Part shown: piece after piece, positions 30,299-30,359 of the stretch
Numbering within the stretch: the first letter of the stretch is position 1
Layout: each line of letters starts with the position of its first letter
IMG/VR virus record: IMGVR_UViG_3300032084_002699
Span: 1 to 30,359 of that record
Reading direction: 5' to 3' (one strand)
Length of the DNA: 30,359 nucleotides
Origin: a virus
Notes under the pieces: model-generated
Told to the model about the DNA's origin: nothing
Seen by the model: only the letters and a program-made list of their open reading frames with translations
Database searches by the model: none
Translations under genes and position numbers: made by a program

Positions 30299-30359
30299 TT
30301 AAAAATCAAAATTTAGTTGAGTGCCCTTTCTTTTTCTTGAAGGATCAAATTTAGTTGAA
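30299..30359 (-). CDS. C-terminus of upstream gene (possibly portal), cut by window edge
   Basis: The last 19 codons of a leftward gene end STKFDPSRKRKGTQLNFDF and stop at 30299. Nothing in this fragment identifies it. In phages with MuF, scaffold and capsid genes downstream, this place is usually taken by the portal protein. That is inference from gene order only. Confidence 0.4.
   Translation of the reverse strand, partial: STKFDPSRKRKGTQLNFDF

Noticed and set aside
30308-30358. Twelve-base direct repeat AAATTTAGTTGA at the right edge as an attachment site
   Set aside because: Both copies lie within the coding end of the cut gene and are too short; no integrase gene is in the window.
1-30359. 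tRNA, rRNA, insertion sequences, integrase
   Set aside because: Looked for cloverleaf-like and transposase or recombinase motifs by eye and saw none; a tRNA scan would settle the first point.

Overview
The window looks like part of a contractile-tailed (myovirus) bacteriophage or prophage genome. It is AT-rich, densely packed, and carries almost no cellular genes. Tail sheath, tail tube, tape measure, LysM baseplate protein, gpD-like hub, spike, gp25, gpJ and gpI follow one another in the order known from phages Mu and P2. No integrase, CI-type repressor, terminase, tRNA or attachment site is visible, so lifestyle cannot be settled. The host is probably Gram-negative: there are Sec signal peptides of the 'LLAG', 'LFAG' and 'ANAQ' type and one lipobox protein. 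Low-GC Campylobacterota or Bdellovibrionota would fit, but that is a guess.

Layout. (1) Positions 1-6203, leftward: an early replication and recombination operon. In transcription order it holds a 53-aa Cro-like protein (not previously obvious because it is short), a Sak4-like ATPase, an SSB-like protein ending in DIPF, a DEDDh exonuclease, a small unknown protein, an HNH endonuclease, another small unknown, a C39-like cysteine peptidase, a HicA-like protein, an SF2 helicase, a VRR-NUC nuclease, and the start of a probable primase running off the left edge. (2) Positions 6204-6293: a control region with facing promoters built on TGTCAAC repeats. (3) Positions 6294-7417, rightward: a 58-aa protein and a YqaJ/lambda-type exonuclease, closed by an intrinsic terminator at 7432-7455 that may also stop the late operon coming from the other side. 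(4) Positions 7534-30359, leftward: one late operon of about 23 kb. Read from the right edge it gives the last codons of an upstream gene (perhaps the portal), a small basic protein, a GNAT-like protein, a MuF-type minor head protein, a small coiled protein, an acidic scaffold, the major capsid protein, a probable decoration protein, connector and neck proteins, tail sheath, tube, tail-assembly chaperone with a -1 frameshift, tape measure, Mu-like baseplate, fibres, and small membrane or secreted proteins near the usual place of a lysis cassette.

How it works together: the ATPase, SSB-like protein and YqaJ exonuclease form a phage recombination set, and the helicase, primase, nuclease and DnaQ-like exonuclease serve replication and resolution. 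In the late operon, stoichiometry seems to be set by RNA signals: a hairpin after the capsid gene, a strong terminator after the tail tube gene, and a canonical GGGAAAC slippery site in the chaperone gene.

The most unusual signals are: (a) Sec-type N-terminal segments on at least five late-operon proteins, plus a hydrophobic leader on the major capsid protein; (b) two identical AGTATA-N4-TATACT palindromes between two head genes; (c) the overlapping early control region with its tiny Cro-like gene; and (d) a stand-alone C39-like peptidase next to an orphan HicA-like gene inside the replication operon.
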